This document shows positions 1 through 9,192 of a stretch of 64,000 bases of DNA, piece after piece. The position numbers and the translations under genes were made by a program. Under the pieces are notes generated by a model that was not told the DNA's origin, did no database searches, and saw nothing but the letters and a program-made list of their open reading frames with translations. Numbering within the stretch: the stretch's first letter is position 1; every line of letters starts with the position of its first letter. The DNA comes from Pectobacterium zantedeschiae (lineage in GTDB: Bacteria; Pseudomonadota; Gammaproteobacteria; Enterobacterales; Enterobacteriaceae), in NCBI RefSeq assembly GCF_004137795.1, contig NZ_NWTM01000001.1, positions 372,001-436,000 on the forward strand, given 5' to 3'.

Positions 1-1643
1 CTATCGTCTTTATAGCGCATGCCGACTTCATAATTATCCGACTTTTCGGCCTTTAGGCTGGCGTTGCCGTAGGTCGTACTTCCACCTGCCGCCGTGTCGT
101 AAAACTTATGCGTCAGCGTAGGGTAGACATAACCTTGCGCAAAGGAGGCACGAAGCTGGATATTGTCGAAGCCGGAATAACGCAGGCTGCTGGCGGTGAC
201 TAAGGTACTGTCGTTTTCCTTCTTGGCGGCGGACGTACTGTTGCTTGGTATCACCATACCGTTCATTCTCACGGTGCCGGTCTTCTGCCCGCCGTATGAG
301 AGCGATTCAACCCAGTATTGGCGTGCGCCTAGCGTCCACGTCCAGTCCGGCGTCATTTTCCATTCATCCTGTGCGAACAGCGCCCAGCTGTTTTGCCGCC
401 AGTGGTTATTGGATACCGAGCTGGGATTAACCGACAACGAAGGTGTGCCCAGAGGAGATAATGATCCCGTTACTCGAACATCGGAGAAGGCGTTTTGCTT
501 CACGACATCGGAGAGCCATTGTCCCCCAGCAATCAGCGTATGGTTGGTTAATGGCGTGATATCTGCCTGTAGGGTTAATCCCCGGCTGGTCTGTTTATCA
601 TCCGTTCCCGTGCTCATCGCCATTTTGCCCTGATAAAGCGCCATGTTGTTATAGCGTAGCGGATTACCGCTCTGTGACAGGGCGTTACGGAATTCGCGTT
701 TGATGTTTTGCTGATAGGCGTCCAGATGCAGGCTTTTCAGCATATCGTCGCCGATCTGCCAGTCATAAAACAGACCAACCTTCTTCCTTTCCAACTCAGG
801 AATGCGCACGCTGAAGCTGTCGTATTCATCCGAGTCGGTGTAGGTCTGCGTGCTGAGTTTGAAGCTGTCCAGCGACAGTCCAAATTTATGATCGCCAAGG
901 CGATAGCCGAGCCAGGCGGACTGGCCGCTGTTGCGAAAGTGGGTATCCGGCAGTCTGCCATCTGGCGTGCTGCGGTTGCCTTGATCGCTATAGCTGCCGC
1001 TGAGACGGTAGTCGAAATTGCCGATGGAACCGTAAGCCAAGCCTGATTCCTGCCAGCCTGCGGTGGCGCTATCATAAACGGCTTTAATTTTGCCGCTTAG
1101 CGGTTTGTCTCCGCCTTTACGAGTAATAAAGTTGATAACGCCGCCGATGGCCTGCGAACCATATAATACGGAATGTGGGCCTTTTACTACCTCGATACGT
1201 TCAATATAAGAAGGATCGATTAATAATCCGAGGCTGTAATTTGGCCCAGCACGTTGATAAGTGACTTCCTGTCCGTCAATTAACACTAATACGCGTGAGG
1301 CTTCTTCACCGCGAATACGTATTTGTTTACGGCCCGCTAATGCGGTATCGGTAATATCGACGCCGGGAATATCGCGCAACGCTTCGGCAATAGAATCACC
1401 GGTATATTTATTCAGTTTTTCATTATCGATAACCTGCATGGTGACCGGACTTTCCCATAAATTCTGTTCCGTTCTCCCTGCACTAATAACGGTTATTTCA
1501 TCGTGATTAGTGGAAGCGTTACTTGCAGACGAATTATCTATGGTGGAATTGTTAATATATGAATCGCTGGTGGCCGCATTAATCGCGCCGCTATAAATAG
1601 CAGGCAGCATAAAGAGAGCCCAGCATGTGGTCTTTTTATTCAT
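1..1643 (-). CDS. TonB-dependent haem/haemoglobin-type outer-membrane receptor (3' end cut by window edge)
   Basis: The minus-strand frame is open from ATG at 1643 to base 1, giving 547 codons with the C-terminal part of the barrel missing. The N-terminus looks like a signal peptide (MNKKTTCWALFMLPAIYSG). A TonB-box-like DEITVIS segment follows, then a plug domain with the typical IPGVDI, RIRGEE and VLIDGQ stretches and the VKGPHSVLYGSQAIGG segment. Receptors of this family import haem or haem proteins across the outer membrane with TonB energy. The divergent neighbours hutW, hutX and chuY handle cytoplasmic haem, which supports haem as the ligand. A Fur-like site lies just upstream. The exact ligand (haem, haemoglobin or other haemoprotein) cannot be read from this part. 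Confidence 0.88.
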   Translation of the reverse strand, partial: MNKKTTCWALFMLPAIYSGAINAATSDSYINNSTIDNSSASNASTNHDEITVISAGRTEQNLWESPVTMQVIDNEKLNKYTGDSIAEALRDIPGVDITDTALAGRKQIRIRGEEASRVLVLIDGQEVTYQRAGPNYSLGLLIDPSYIERIEVVKGPHSVLYGSQAIGGVINFITRKGGDKPLSGKIKAVYDSATAGWQESGLAYGSIGNFDYRLSGSYSDQGNRSTPDGRLPDTHFRNSGQSAWLGYRLGDHKFGLSLDSFKLSTQTYTDSDEYDSFSVRIPELERKKVGLFYDWQIGDDMLKSLHLDAYQQNIKREFRNALSQSGNPLRYNNMALYQGKMAMSTGTDDKQTSRGLTLQADITPLTNHTLIAGGQWLSDVVKQNAFSDVRVTGSLSPLGTPSLSVNPSSVSNNHWRQNSWALFAQDEWKMTPDWTWTLGARQYWVESLSYGGQKTGTVRMNGMVIPSNSTSAAKKENDSTLVTASSLRYSGFDNIQLRASFAQGYVYPTLTHKFYDTAAGGSTTYGNASLKAEKSDNYEVGMRYKDD

Positions 1644-1663
1644 GGCTTTTTCTCTGAAAAGTT

Positions 1664-1689
1664 AATGATTCTTATTAACATTATCATTT
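1664..1689 (-). promoter_or_regulatory. Fur-box-like site upstream of the haem receptor
   Basis: Read on the minus strand the site contains GATAATGTTAATAAGAATC, close to the Fur consensus of repeated GATAAT/ATTATC hexamers. It sits about 20-45 bases before the receptor ATG, a position suited to repression when iron is plentiful. Assignment is by eye only. Confidence 0.55.
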
Positions 1690-2006
1690 GAGCGATAGCG
1701 GCGATAACTAAATCTGGAAGAATATTAAAAAATGTGACTGTAATCTCATTTATTATTAAATAAGGACTTGCAATATTTTTATGGTTTTTAAGTTAACGAA
1801 CTTTAATGTAGTAATTTCCGTTTTCATTTATTTAACATTTTAACGTGATGTAGTGGGGTAATGCTATGAAAATAATGGGGAATAATAATTTTTATTTACT
1901 CTGAATATTTTAAATAAAATAAGCAGAACGGTTAATTTAAAGAGAAAATTACGCGAAAAGAATAACCAGCCACCTTTTTGCCTGCCAGGCAGGTTGCCAA
2001 ATAAAA

Positions 2007-2025
2007 ATAATTATCATTTAATTTA
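2007..2025 (+). promoter_or_regulatory. Fur-box-like site upstream of hutW
   Basis: The sequence ATAATTATCATTTAATTTA resembles a Fur site and ends about 27 bases before the hutW start. It is weaker than the receptor-side site. Confidence 0.4.
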
Positions 2026-2051
2026 TTTTATTGATTATTTGGGGGCCGTTA

Positions 2052-3365
2052 ATGAACATCGATTTGACGCCGTATTATGCCGAGCCCGGTGAGCAACCTT
2101 TTAGCGCCCGACGTATGGCAATGCCTTGGCGCAACCATGTACCGCTTTCAGCAGAACAAATCCCAGCGGGTTGGCAGGCGCTGAAGCAGCAAAAACTGCC
2201 TGCGCGTAAGCGTCTGCTCTATCTGCACATTCCTTTTTGCGCCACGCACTGCACGTTCTGCGGTTTTTACCAAAACAAACTGCGAGATGACAGTACGGCG
2301 ACCTACACCCGCTATCTGTTGCAGGAATTAGCGATGGAAGCGAGCAGCCCGCTACATCAATCTGCACCCATTCACGCGGTTTACTTTGGCGGCGGTACGC
2401 CAACGGCACTTGCGGCAGAGGAACTGTCGCAAATCATTCGTGCGATTCGTACTTCTCTGCCGTTGGCACCTGACTGTGAAATTACGGTAGAAGGGCGAGC
2501 GATGGATTTTGACGATGAACGGATTGATGCCTGTCTGGATGCGGGGGCGAACCGTTTCTCCATCGGGATTCAGACGTTTGATACCCGTATTCGTCAGCGT
2601 ATGGCGCGTACCTCGGATAAACAGCAGTCCATCCGCTTCCTTGAGCGGTTGTGTGAGCGGGACAGGGCCGCAGTGGTATGCGATCTGATGTTCGGTCTGC
2701 CGGGACAAACGCCGGAAATCTGGCGCGAAGATTTGGCGATTGTCAGCGATTTACCGCTAGACGGCGTCGATCTGTATGCACTGAATCTGTTACCAACAAC
2801 GCCACTGGCGAAAGCAGCCGAGAACCAGCGTGTCGCGCTGCCTGATGTGGTCGCTCGGCGTGATTTTTACCGCACTGGCGCGGCATTTCTGGCTGATGCA
2901 GGTTGGCACCAGCTCAGTAACAGCCACTGGGCGCGCACCACGCGTGAACGTAATTTGTACAATCTGTTGATTAAGCAAGGTGCAGACTGTTTGGCAATGG
3001 GGAGCGGTGCGGGTGGCAATCTGAACGGACAGGCTTACATGATGGAACGCAGTCTGGAGCGCTATTACCAGCAGATCGATCAAGGGCAAAAACCGATCAT
3101 GATGATGACGCCAGCCAGCTCCACCGGGCCGTGGCAGCATCAGCTTCAGGCGGGCATTGAGGTCGGTCGCATCAAACTGCCTCAGCTTACCCAGCATGCC
3201 CGTGAACTTCAGCCCTTGCTGAGCCAGTGGCATCAGGCCGGTTTGACCTGTGACGACTCCACCTGCCTGCGCTTGACCAACGATGGCCGCTTCTGGGCGA
3301 ATAACCTGATGCAGGCACTACAACAAATTATCCCTCAGCTTAATGCCGAAGAGCATGCCCACTAA
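2052..3365 (+). CDS. hutW: HutW/ChuW anaerobic haem-degrading radical SAM methyltransferase
   Basis: A radical SAM protein of 437 residues. The CxxxCxxC iron-sulfur motif is visible as CATHCTFC, and a GGGTPT motif follows, as in HemN-like enzymes. ChuW/HutW opens the haem ring without oxygen using a radical methyl transfer, releasing iron and making anaerobilin. The ATG at 2052 was chosen over an in-frame TTG at 2031 because a G-rich ribosome site (GGGGG) lies 7-10 bases ahead. It is first in a tight operon with hutX and chuY, and a Fur-like site lies upstream. Confidence is high for family, good for function from context. Confidence 0.92.
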   Translation: MNIDLTPYYAEPGEQPFSARRMAMPWRNHVPLSAEQIPAGWQALKQQKLPARKRLLYLHIPFCATHCTFCGFYQNKLRDDSTATYTRYLLQELAMEASSPLHQSAPIHAVYFGGGTPTALAAEELSQIIRAIRTSLPLAPDCEITVEGRAMDFDDERIDACLDAGANRFSIGIQTFDTRIRQRMARTSDKQQSIRFLERLCERDRAAVVCDLMFGLPGQTPEIWREDLAIVSDLPLDGVDLYALNLLPTTPLAKAAENQRVALPDVVARRDFYRTGAAFLADAGWHQLSNSHWARTTRERNLYNLLIKQGADCLAMGSGAGGNLNGQAYMMERSLERYYQQIDQGQKPIMMMTPASSTGPWQHQLQAGIEVGRIKLPQLTQHARELQPLLSQWHQAGLTCDDSTCLRLTNDGRFWANNLMQALQQIIPQLNAEEHAH

Positions 3366-3379
3366 CCGGAGACGCATCC

Positions 3380-3880
3380 ATGACCATGACACTGAATGAA
3401 TTACTGGCAACCAACCCTGATGGTACATTGGAAGAGATTGCCGGAAAGTACAACACCTCGTTGTTTGCCGTCGTTGAGGCCTTGCCTGCGACTCAACGTA
3501 CGCTGGCAACGGGCGATCGTTTCGATCAGGTGTGGGACACGATTGCGACCTGGGGTGAAGTGACGCTCATTAGCCATACGACTGATGCAATTCTGGAATT
3601 TAAGAGCGAGCTGCCAACCGGTACGCACCGCCACGGTTACTTTAATTTGCGAGGTAAAAATGGCCTGAGTGGACACATCCGCGCAACGAGCTGTCAGCAT
3701 ATTGCGTTTATCGAGCGTAAGTTCATGGGGATGGACACAGCGTCCGTGGTGTTCTTTAATGCCAGTGGTGCGGCGATGTTTAAAATCTTCCTTGGACGAG
3801 ACAGCCACCGCCAGCTGCTGAGCGCTCAGGTTGACGCGTTCCGCGCACTGGCGAGTGAATTACAACCGGAGCAGGTATGA
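3380..3880 (+). CDS. hutX: HutX/ChuX haem utilisation carrier protein
   Basis: A 166-residue cytoplasmic protein of the HutX/ChuX family, which binds haem and hands it to downstream enzymes. Recognisable family stretches are LRGKNGLSGHIRA and FIERKFMGMDTASVVFFN. The length is normal for the family. It starts 14 bases after hutW, with GGAG ahead of the ATG, and its stop overlaps the chuY start by four bases (ATGA). Translation is therefore probably coupled. Confidence 0.92.
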   Translation: MTMTLNELLATNPDGTLEEIAGKYNTSLFAVVEALPATQRTLATGDRFDQVWDTIATWGEVTLISHTTDAILEFKSELPTGTHRHGYFNLRGKNGLSGHIRATSCQHIAFIERKFMGMDTASVVFFNASGAAMFKIFLGRDSHRQLLSAQVDAFRALASELQPEQV

Positions 3881-4506
3881 CGTGGTTACTTTTCGGCGCA
3901 GGCAATGGTGTGGGTGCTTGTTTGTTACAGCGCGCCATTGAGTGCGAACAGGCAGTAGTATTGGTATTACGCAACCCTGAACAGGCTAAACACTGGCGTG
4001 AGCAGGGTATGACGGTGGTAGAAGGCGATGCCTGCGACCCAGAAACGGTAGCGGAAGCCTGCCGTGTCGCTGGCCCCTCTGCCATTGTGGTATCGACGAT
4101 GGGTGGCGGCGCGGTAAATTATCAGGGTCACCGAACGGTGATTGACGGCGCAGAGCAGTCTGGCATCAAGCGTATGCTGCTGGTGACTTCACTTGGGTGC
4201 GGTGATAGCTGGCCGCTGCTGTCGTCACGTGCCAGAGCCGCGTTTGGCTTTGCGGTACGTGAGAAATCGCTGGCAGAAAGCTGGCTGCAAAGCAGCTCGT
4301 TGGATTATTGTATCGTTCGTCCCGGCGGCCTGTTGGACGTGGTGGCAACGCACAATGCGAAACTGACGCAAGGTGCTGCTACGTTGGGACTGGTGTCCCG
4401 CTGGGATGTGGCGCTGGCGGTTGATCAACTACTGCAACAGCCTGTGTTTGGCAATCAGATCTATAATCTGATCGATCCCGATCTCACCATGCCTGCCATT
4501 CCGTAA
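3877..4506 (+). CDS. chuY: ChuY-like NAD(P)-binding anaerobilin reductase
   Basis: A 209-residue Rossmann-fold protein of the atypical short-chain dehydrogenase/NAD(P)H-binding type, with a GAGNGVGACLL nucleotide-binding motif at residues 5-15 and a YCIVRPGGL segment near residue 148. In E. coli O157:H7 ChuY reduces the anaerobilin made by ChuW. The same gene order here (W-X-Y, with ATGA overlap to hutX) supports that role. Sequence alone would only give 'NAD(P)-binding protein'; the specific function is inferred from the operon. Confidence 0.8.
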   Translation: MTWLLFGAGNGVGACLLQRAIECEQAVVLVLRNPEQAKHWREQGMTVVEGDACDPETVAEACRVAGPSAIVVSTMGGGAVNYQGHRTVIDGAEQSGIKRMLLVTSLGCGDSWPLLSSRARAAFGFAVREKSLAESWLQSSSLDYCIVRPGGLLDVVATHNAKLTQGAATLGLVSRWDVALAVDQLLQQPVFGNQIYNLIDPDLTMPAIP

Positions 4507-4528
4507 TCCCTACGACGCCGTAATCTAA

Positions 4529-4556
4529 TGCTGTCGGGATAATCCCTCCCGGCAGC
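4529..4556 (+). terminator. Possible hairpin after chuY
   Basis: The arms TGCTGTCGGGA and TCCCGGCAGCA form a stem shortly after the chuY stop. There is no clear U-run after it, so intrinsic termination is uncertain. Confidence 0.4.
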
Positions 4557-4667
4557 AGACAAACTGTTATAGTTAATATGTCGAAAACTGTATCTGTTAT
4601 CTCTCATATGGCTATGTTCTAATCAACGCCAGCAGTGTTGTATTCATTAAGCATGATGGTGATAACG

Positions 4668-5144
4668 ATGGACGAAGTAAAACGCCTTCTGACCGAAGAG
4701 ATCGAACGTATTAATCGGGAAGAGAAACGCGATAATAAAATACGTTTTAGCCGCAAATTCATGCAGTCACACCCTTATCTCTTTGCCGCTATGCTGGCGA
4801 GCTATGTGCCGGTTGCGATTATTCTCTTTTATGCCTCTTATTTTGGTTTGCCATACCTGATCGGCTTTACTGTCTTCCTGCTGGTGATGACGTTGGCACT
4901 CTCTATGGATATTAATCCAACCTATCGCTTTGAAGATATTGATACGCTGGATTTACGTGTTTGTTATAACGGTGAGTGGTTTACGATCCGCCACGTATCG
5001 CAGGACACGCTGGAGCAGCTGCTACGCAATGAGCAAGTGCCGCCCGCGGTGAAAGCGGGGATAGAGAAAATTCAGCGGACGAAAGGCGACGTAGATTTTT
5101 ATGACGTTTTCTCTCTGGCCTATCGTCAACAGCCTTCTGCCTGA
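4668..5144 (+). CDS. ylaC: YlaC family inner-membrane protein
   Basis: A 158-residue protein resembling E. coli YlaC across its length: an N-terminal KRDNKIRFS segment, two adjacent hydrophobic helices at about residues 37-80, then YRFEDIDTLDLRVCYNGEWF and a KGDVDFYDVFSLA stretch near the C-terminus. The function of YlaC is not known. The start at 4668 (MDEVKRLL) is preferred because GGTGA lies about 5 bases before it and it matches the usual N-terminus; in-frame starts at 4635 and 4653 lie upstream. It appears monocistronic. Confidence 0.85.
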   Translation: MDEVKRLLTEEIERINREEKRDNKIRFSRKFMQSHPYLFAAMLASYVPVAIILFYASYFGLPYLIGFTVFLLVMTLALSMDINPTYRFEDIDTLDLRVCYNGEWFTIRHVSQDTLEQLLRNEQVPPAVKAGIEKIQRTKGDVDFYDVFSLAYRQQPSA

Positions 5145-5167
5145 ACGATATAAAGCAGCCTTCCTGA

Positions 5168-5355
5168 TATACCCTAAATAATTCGAGTTTCAGGACAAAA
5201 CGTTAACGTTTTGAACAACGCGAAGCGTTAGCCTTTTAGGGCGATACTCGATGAGCATCGTAACGCTGCTTGCAGCGGCCCCAACGGGGCGAGGCATACA
5301 CAAGTGTGCCGAGTCGCGTAGCCAACGCATAGGCAACTTGAAGTATGACGGTATA
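5168..5355. repeat. ERIC-ended intergenic repeat with a non-ERIC core
   Basis: A 188-base element. Its left end (TATACCCTAAATAATTCGAG) and right end (reverse complement TATACCGTCATACTTCAAG) match the ends of the two ERIC-like copies in this window. The core is different: it holds AAAACGTTAACGTTTT, a GCCCC-AAC-GGGGC hairpin and CACAAGTGTG, and lacks the ERIC centre. It looks like a small non-autonomous intergenic element. Confidence 0.7.
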
Positions 5356-5704
5356 AAATAACGGCTATTTATATTCCCTCTATTTATCATCACAATAAGA
5401 AACTTTTATTATTCCTTTTTTTCTTGCGGATCGCTTATCCGACAAAGGTAAATCCTTACCAAACCAAATGTTATAGAAATTTTATTTTCTTATTAAGAAA
5501 GTGCAATATGATTGTGACCCTTTAAAAAGCATCTACGCTATTAAGTGGGGTGGAAACGATATATCCAGCATATTTATGCGGTTTCTCGACCCACATTCTC
5601 GCTTTTCTAAAACACTAACGTAATGCATTCCTTTCTCCATCATCGTGTTAGATGTGGGGTAAATGATGTGAAGATAAGGTTTGCTCGTATTGATGGAATT
5701 TTCT
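5356..5704. other. AT-rich region upstream of gcd
   Basis: Non-coding stretch between the repeat and gcd that must hold the gcd promoter. I could not place a confident -10/-35 pair or regulator site. The in-frame codons from 5681 to 5704 have no ribosome site. Confidence 0.4.
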
Positions 5705-8134
5705 ATGGCAAAACCACGTGTGTCCAGGTTGCAGGGTATCTGGCTGCTGATCTTGGGGTTAATCGTAACGGCGATAGGCGCTTTCTTCGCCTATTATGGG
5801 GCCAAACTGATTGGTTTGGGAGGGAGCCCCTATTTTCTGGTCTCCGGTTTAGTACTGCTGATTTCCGGGGTGCTTCTCTGGCGTAAAAACGTCTTAGGTG
5901 CTTATTTGTACGGTGCCGTTTTGTTAGGAACCGTTATTTGGTCATTGTGGGATGTCGGTCTGGATTTTTGGCCTCTGGTATCGCGTTTGCTTACGCTGGT
6001 AGGGATTGCCATTCTGGTTGCACTGTCATTGCCTCTTTTGCGTAATTCAGCGGGCAAGCAGACGAGTTGGCGCACCGCAGGGATTTCTGCGGGCGTGCTG
6101 GCACTGGCCTTTGTTGCCACTGTCGGCGGGATGTTTGTTCCCCATGCGCCAGTGCCTTCCTCCGGTGCCCAACTGCCGCTCGTCCCTGTGAAACCGGGTG
6201 AAGAGCAGCGTGACTGGAGTAATTACGGCAACACCTCTGGCGCTTCGCGCTTTGTCGCATTGGATCAGGTCACGCGGGATAATGTGAAAGATCTCCAGGT
6301 TGCGTGGACATACCGTACTGGTGATGTGCCGCAGAGTCCGGGTGGTGGTGGTGCTGAGGATCAACAGACCCCGCTGCAAGTGGGCAACCGTTTGTTCCTC
6401 TGTACACCGCATAACAACATTATTGCCGTGGATGCCACAAGCGGTGAACAGCTGTGGAAGACCGAAATTGGTGCTCACCAGAAAAAGTGGATGCGCTGCC
6501 GTGGTCTTGCCTATTTCGATGCCACACAGCCGCTAGTGCAGCCCGATCTTCCCGGTTCTACGCCCGTTGAGCAAGTTTCGGTGCCAGCAGGCGCGGTTTG
6601 CCAACGTCGCATTCTGATGAATAGCGTGACGCCAGAGCTGATCGCCGTTGATGCGGACACTGGGGCATTGTGCCCAGATTTTGGTACCAATGGCCGGGTT
6701 GATCTCAGCGATCACATGGGCAAAGGTAGCGACAAAGGGCAATATTATCCGACTTCAGCGCCAACATTGGCAGGGACGGTCATCGTCATTGGCGGCAGGG
6801 TCGCGGATAACGTGAGCCTCGATATGCCAGGCGGCGTCGTTCGCGGGTTTGATGTGATTACCGGTAAGCTGCGCTGGGCGTTCGATCCCGGTAATCCGCA
6901 GGAGACAACGGAACCAGCACAGGGTCAGAACTACACGCGCTCGACGCCTAACGTATGGGCACCGATGTCGTATGACCCGCAGTCAAACACGGTATTCATG
7001 CCGACGGGAAGCGCTGCCATCGATTTATGGGGCGTCAAACGTAGCGATCTGGATCGTAAATTTGGTGCGTCAATGGTGGCGGTGGATGCCTCCACAGGGC
7101 AGGTCAAGTGGGTTTATCAGACTGTCCACGATGATCTGTGGGACTTTGATGTGCCGATGCAGCCTTCTTTCGTTAATTTCCCTAGTGAAGATGGCAAAAA
7201 TGTACCGGCGTTAGTATTTGGTACCAAAGCGGGCCAGCTATTCGTTCTCGACCGTGCGACGGGTAAACCGTTGACGAAAGTAGAAGAGAAAAAGGTTGAA
7301 CAGGGAGAGATTCCAAGCGAAATCTATTCTCCGACTCAGCCTGTTTCCGTTGGTATGCCGCAAATTGGGGCTGATGTCCTGAAAGAATCGGATATGTGGG
7401 GGGCGACGCCATTCGACCAACTGCTATGCCGTGTTCACTTCAAGTCTAAACGCTACAACGGGCTGTTTACCCCACCGGGTCACGATCCGTCACTTAACCT
7501 GCCTGGCTCACTGGGCGGGATGAACTGGGGCGGACTATCTACCGATCCGGTGAATAATTATCTGTTCGTCAATGACATGAGAGTAGGGCTGGAGGTTCAG
7601 CTGGTACCGACGTCGGCGGAGAATCAGGGTAAGAAAAGTGATGGTAACGAAGCGGCCAGCATCGATCGTCCGGTTCCGCTTGATGGCACGCCGTATTCGG
7701 TTAACGCTAAAGTCCGTTTCATGTCGCCTATCGAGATCCCTTGTCAGAAACCGCCATTTGGCACATTGACGGCAGTGGATTTAAAAACGCAGAAAATTGC
7801 CTGGCAGGTTCCGGTTGGAACAGTACAAGACACGGGGCCATTCGGTATCAAGATGGGATTGCCGATTCCGATTGGTATGCCAACGATTGGCGGTACGCTT
7901 GCCACTCAGGGCGGTCTGGTGTTTATCGCCTCAACGCAGGATTACTATCTGCGTGCGTTTGATAGCGCAACGGGTAAAGAAGTCTGGAAAGCTCGACTGC
8001 CTGTGGGAAGCCAGGGCACGCCAATCAGCTACAAGTCTTCGGTTGATGGTAAGCAATACATCGTCATTTCGGCTGGTGGTGCGCGTAACTCACCGGATCG
8101 CGGAGATTATGTGATTGCCTATCGGTTGCCGTGA
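5705..8134 (+). CDS. gcd: Membrane-bound PQQ-dependent glucose dehydrogenase family protein
   Basis: An 809-residue quinoprotein of the glucose/quinate/shikimate dehydrogenase family. Residues about 1-135 form several membrane helices. The rest is the periplasmic eight-bladed propeller, with W-motif repeats, the conserved TVHDDLWDFD segment (matching the E. coli Gcd region with catalytic Asp466), GTKAGQLFVLDR and NWGGLSTDP. It oxidises aldose to aldonolactone outside the cytoplasm and passes electrons to ubiquinone. The start at MAKPRVSR (5705) was chosen over an upstream TTG at 5681. E. coli Gcd is of similar length (796). Glucose is the likely substrate; quinate or another polyol cannot be excluded. 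No PQQ synthesis genes are in the window. Confidence 0.88.
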   Translation: MAKPRVSRLQGIWLLILGLIVTAIGAFFAYYGAKLIGLGGSPYFLVSGLVLLISGVLLWRKNVLGAYLYGAVLLGTVIWSLWDVGLDFWPLVSRLLTLVGIAILVALSLPLLRNSAGKQTSWRTAGISAGVLALAFVATVGGMFVPHAPVPSSGAQLPLVPVKPGEEQRDWSNYGNTSGASRFVALDQVTRDNVKDLQVAWTYRTGDVPQSPGGGGAEDQQTPLQVGNRLFLCTPHNNIIAVDATSGEQLWKTEIGAHQKKWMRCRGLAYFDATQPLVQPDLPGSTPVEQVSVPAGAVCQRRILMNSVTPELIAVDADTGALCPDFGTNGRVDLSDHMGKGSDKGQYYPTSAPTLAGTVIVIGGRVADNVSLDMPGGVVRGFDVITGKLRWAFDPGNPQETTEPAQGQNYTRSTPNVWAPMSYDPQSNTVFMPTGSAAIDLWGVKRSDLDRKFGASMVAVDASTGQVKWVYQTVHDDLWDFDVPMQPSFVNFPSEDGKNVPALVFGTKAGQLFVLDRATGKPLTKVEEKKVEQGEIPSEIYSPTQPVSVGMPQIGADVLKESDMWGATPFDQLLCRVHFKSKRYNGLFTPPGHDPSLNLPGSLGGMNWGGLSTDPVNNYLFVNDMRVGLEVQLVPTSAENQGKKSDGNEAASIDRPVPLDGTPYSVNAKVRFMSPIEIPCQKPPFGTLTAVDLKTQKIAWQVPVGTVQDTGPFGIKMGLPIPIGMPTIGGTLATQGGLVFIASTQDYYLRAFDSATGKEVWKARLPVGSQGTPISYKSSVDGKQYIVISAGGARNSPDRGDYVIAYRLP

Positions 8135-8173
8135 TACTGAAGGTTCAGTCTTGCAGTTGAAACCGTAGGGGTG

Positions 8174-8205
8174 AAAGGCCACCGGTCATTGAGGTGGCCT
8201 TTTGC
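8174..8205 (+). terminator. Rho-independent terminator after gcd
   Basis: A perfect stem AAAGGCCACC / GGTGGCCTTTT with a 9-base loop, ending in a short T-run, lies 39 bases after the gcd stop codon. Confidence 0.85.
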
Positions 8206-8361
8206 TATCCAGCATATGACTTGGATAGGAATCGTATTACGTTAGTGCTACGTTCGTAGGAGATGCTGCGCGTCGTGTTCTTGTTGTTTTTTTGACGGGT
8301 GGTTTTTCAGCCGAATGATTTTTTCAAACTTGTGATTTTCGAATACGGGCAGAACAGGACG

Positions 8362-9084
8362 ATGAGCGAAAAGGTATTGCTGGTGATTCAGCTGGGCCAA
8401 CCGCCGGAAGGTATTGCCTCTCAGGTTGGGCAACAGGGGAAATGGTTTAGCGATGCGGTACAGGGCAAAACGCAGCCTGTGAGTATCGTTCGCCCCGATC
8501 TTGGGGAACCGCTACCGCCGTTTGATACGGTAGTGGCGGCGATTATCTCCGGCTCGTGGGCGATGGTCACGGATCGGTTGGACTGGAGCGAATACACCGC
8601 TGGCTGGCTGCGTGAGGCGTATCACGCAGATGTCCCGCTGCTGGGCGTGTGTTATGGGCACCAGCTGCTGGCCGATGCGCTGGGCGGCAAAGTAGGCGAT
8701 AACCCGAACGGCAAGGAGGTCGGCATTCAGGTTGTGACAACCAATGAAGTCGCGGCACAAGACCCATTATTGCGCGATTATCCTCAGCAGTTCGGTGCTT
8801 ACCTGACCCACCAGCAATCCGTGCTGGAAGCGCCAGAAGATGCACAGGTGCTGGCGAGCTCAGAGATGGACGGCTGCCAGATTATCCGCTATAGCGAGAA
8901 AGTGTTGACCGTGCAGTTCCACCCTGAATTCAGCACGGACATCATGCTGACGTGTCTGCGCCATAATGAAACGGCGCTGCGGCAGGGCGGCTGGGATGTC
9001 GATCGGATGATGGACATCCCACAGGAACCGGTCTGGGCACGCAAGATCCTGCTGGATTTTGTACAACGCTACGCAGCGAAATAG
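8362..9084 (+). CDS. Class I glutamine amidotransferase (GuaA-like GATase)
   Basis: A stand-alone 240-residue class I GATase domain. The nucleophile elbow is GVCYGHQLLADALGG (Cys near residue 95), and the His-Glu pair is in VQFHPEFS. Such enzymes release ammonia from glutamine for a partner, or act on gamma-glutamyl compounds; the substrate here is unknown. The start at 8362 has AGGA just before it, and the upstream in-frame start at 8299 lacks a ribosome site. It is followed by a MocR-type regulator on the same strand. Confidence 0.82.
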   Translation: MSEKVLLVIQLGQPPEGIASQVGQQGKWFSDAVQGKTQPVSIVRPDLGEPLPPFDTVVAAIISGSWAMVTDRLDWSEYTAGWLREAYHADVPLLGVCYGHQLLADALGGKVGDNPNGKEVGIQVVTTNEVAAQDPLLRDYPQQFGAYLTHQQSVLEAPEDAQVLASSEMDGCQIIRYSEKVLTVQFHPEFSTDIMLTCLRHNETALRQGGWDVDRMMDIPQEPVWARKILLDFVQRYAAK

Positions 9085-9192
9085 CACGCGTTCAACGTGT
9101 TGCTCTCGATAAAATATCCTGATCGATCGTCGCTCATCGGTGATGAGCGAACCCAAAATAATGGCATTCTTACCCAGCGAAACCGTAGTGCT

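Larger units (their letters stand above)
1644..2051. promoter_or_regulatory. AT-rich divergent regulatory region between haem receptor and hutW
   Basis: This 408-base AT-rich stretch separates two divergent haem genes and shows no plausible gene. It carries a Fur-like sequence near each end (annotated separately), so iron-dependent control of both transcripts is inferred. Nothing else was recognised in the middle part (about 1700-1990). Confidence 0.6.
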
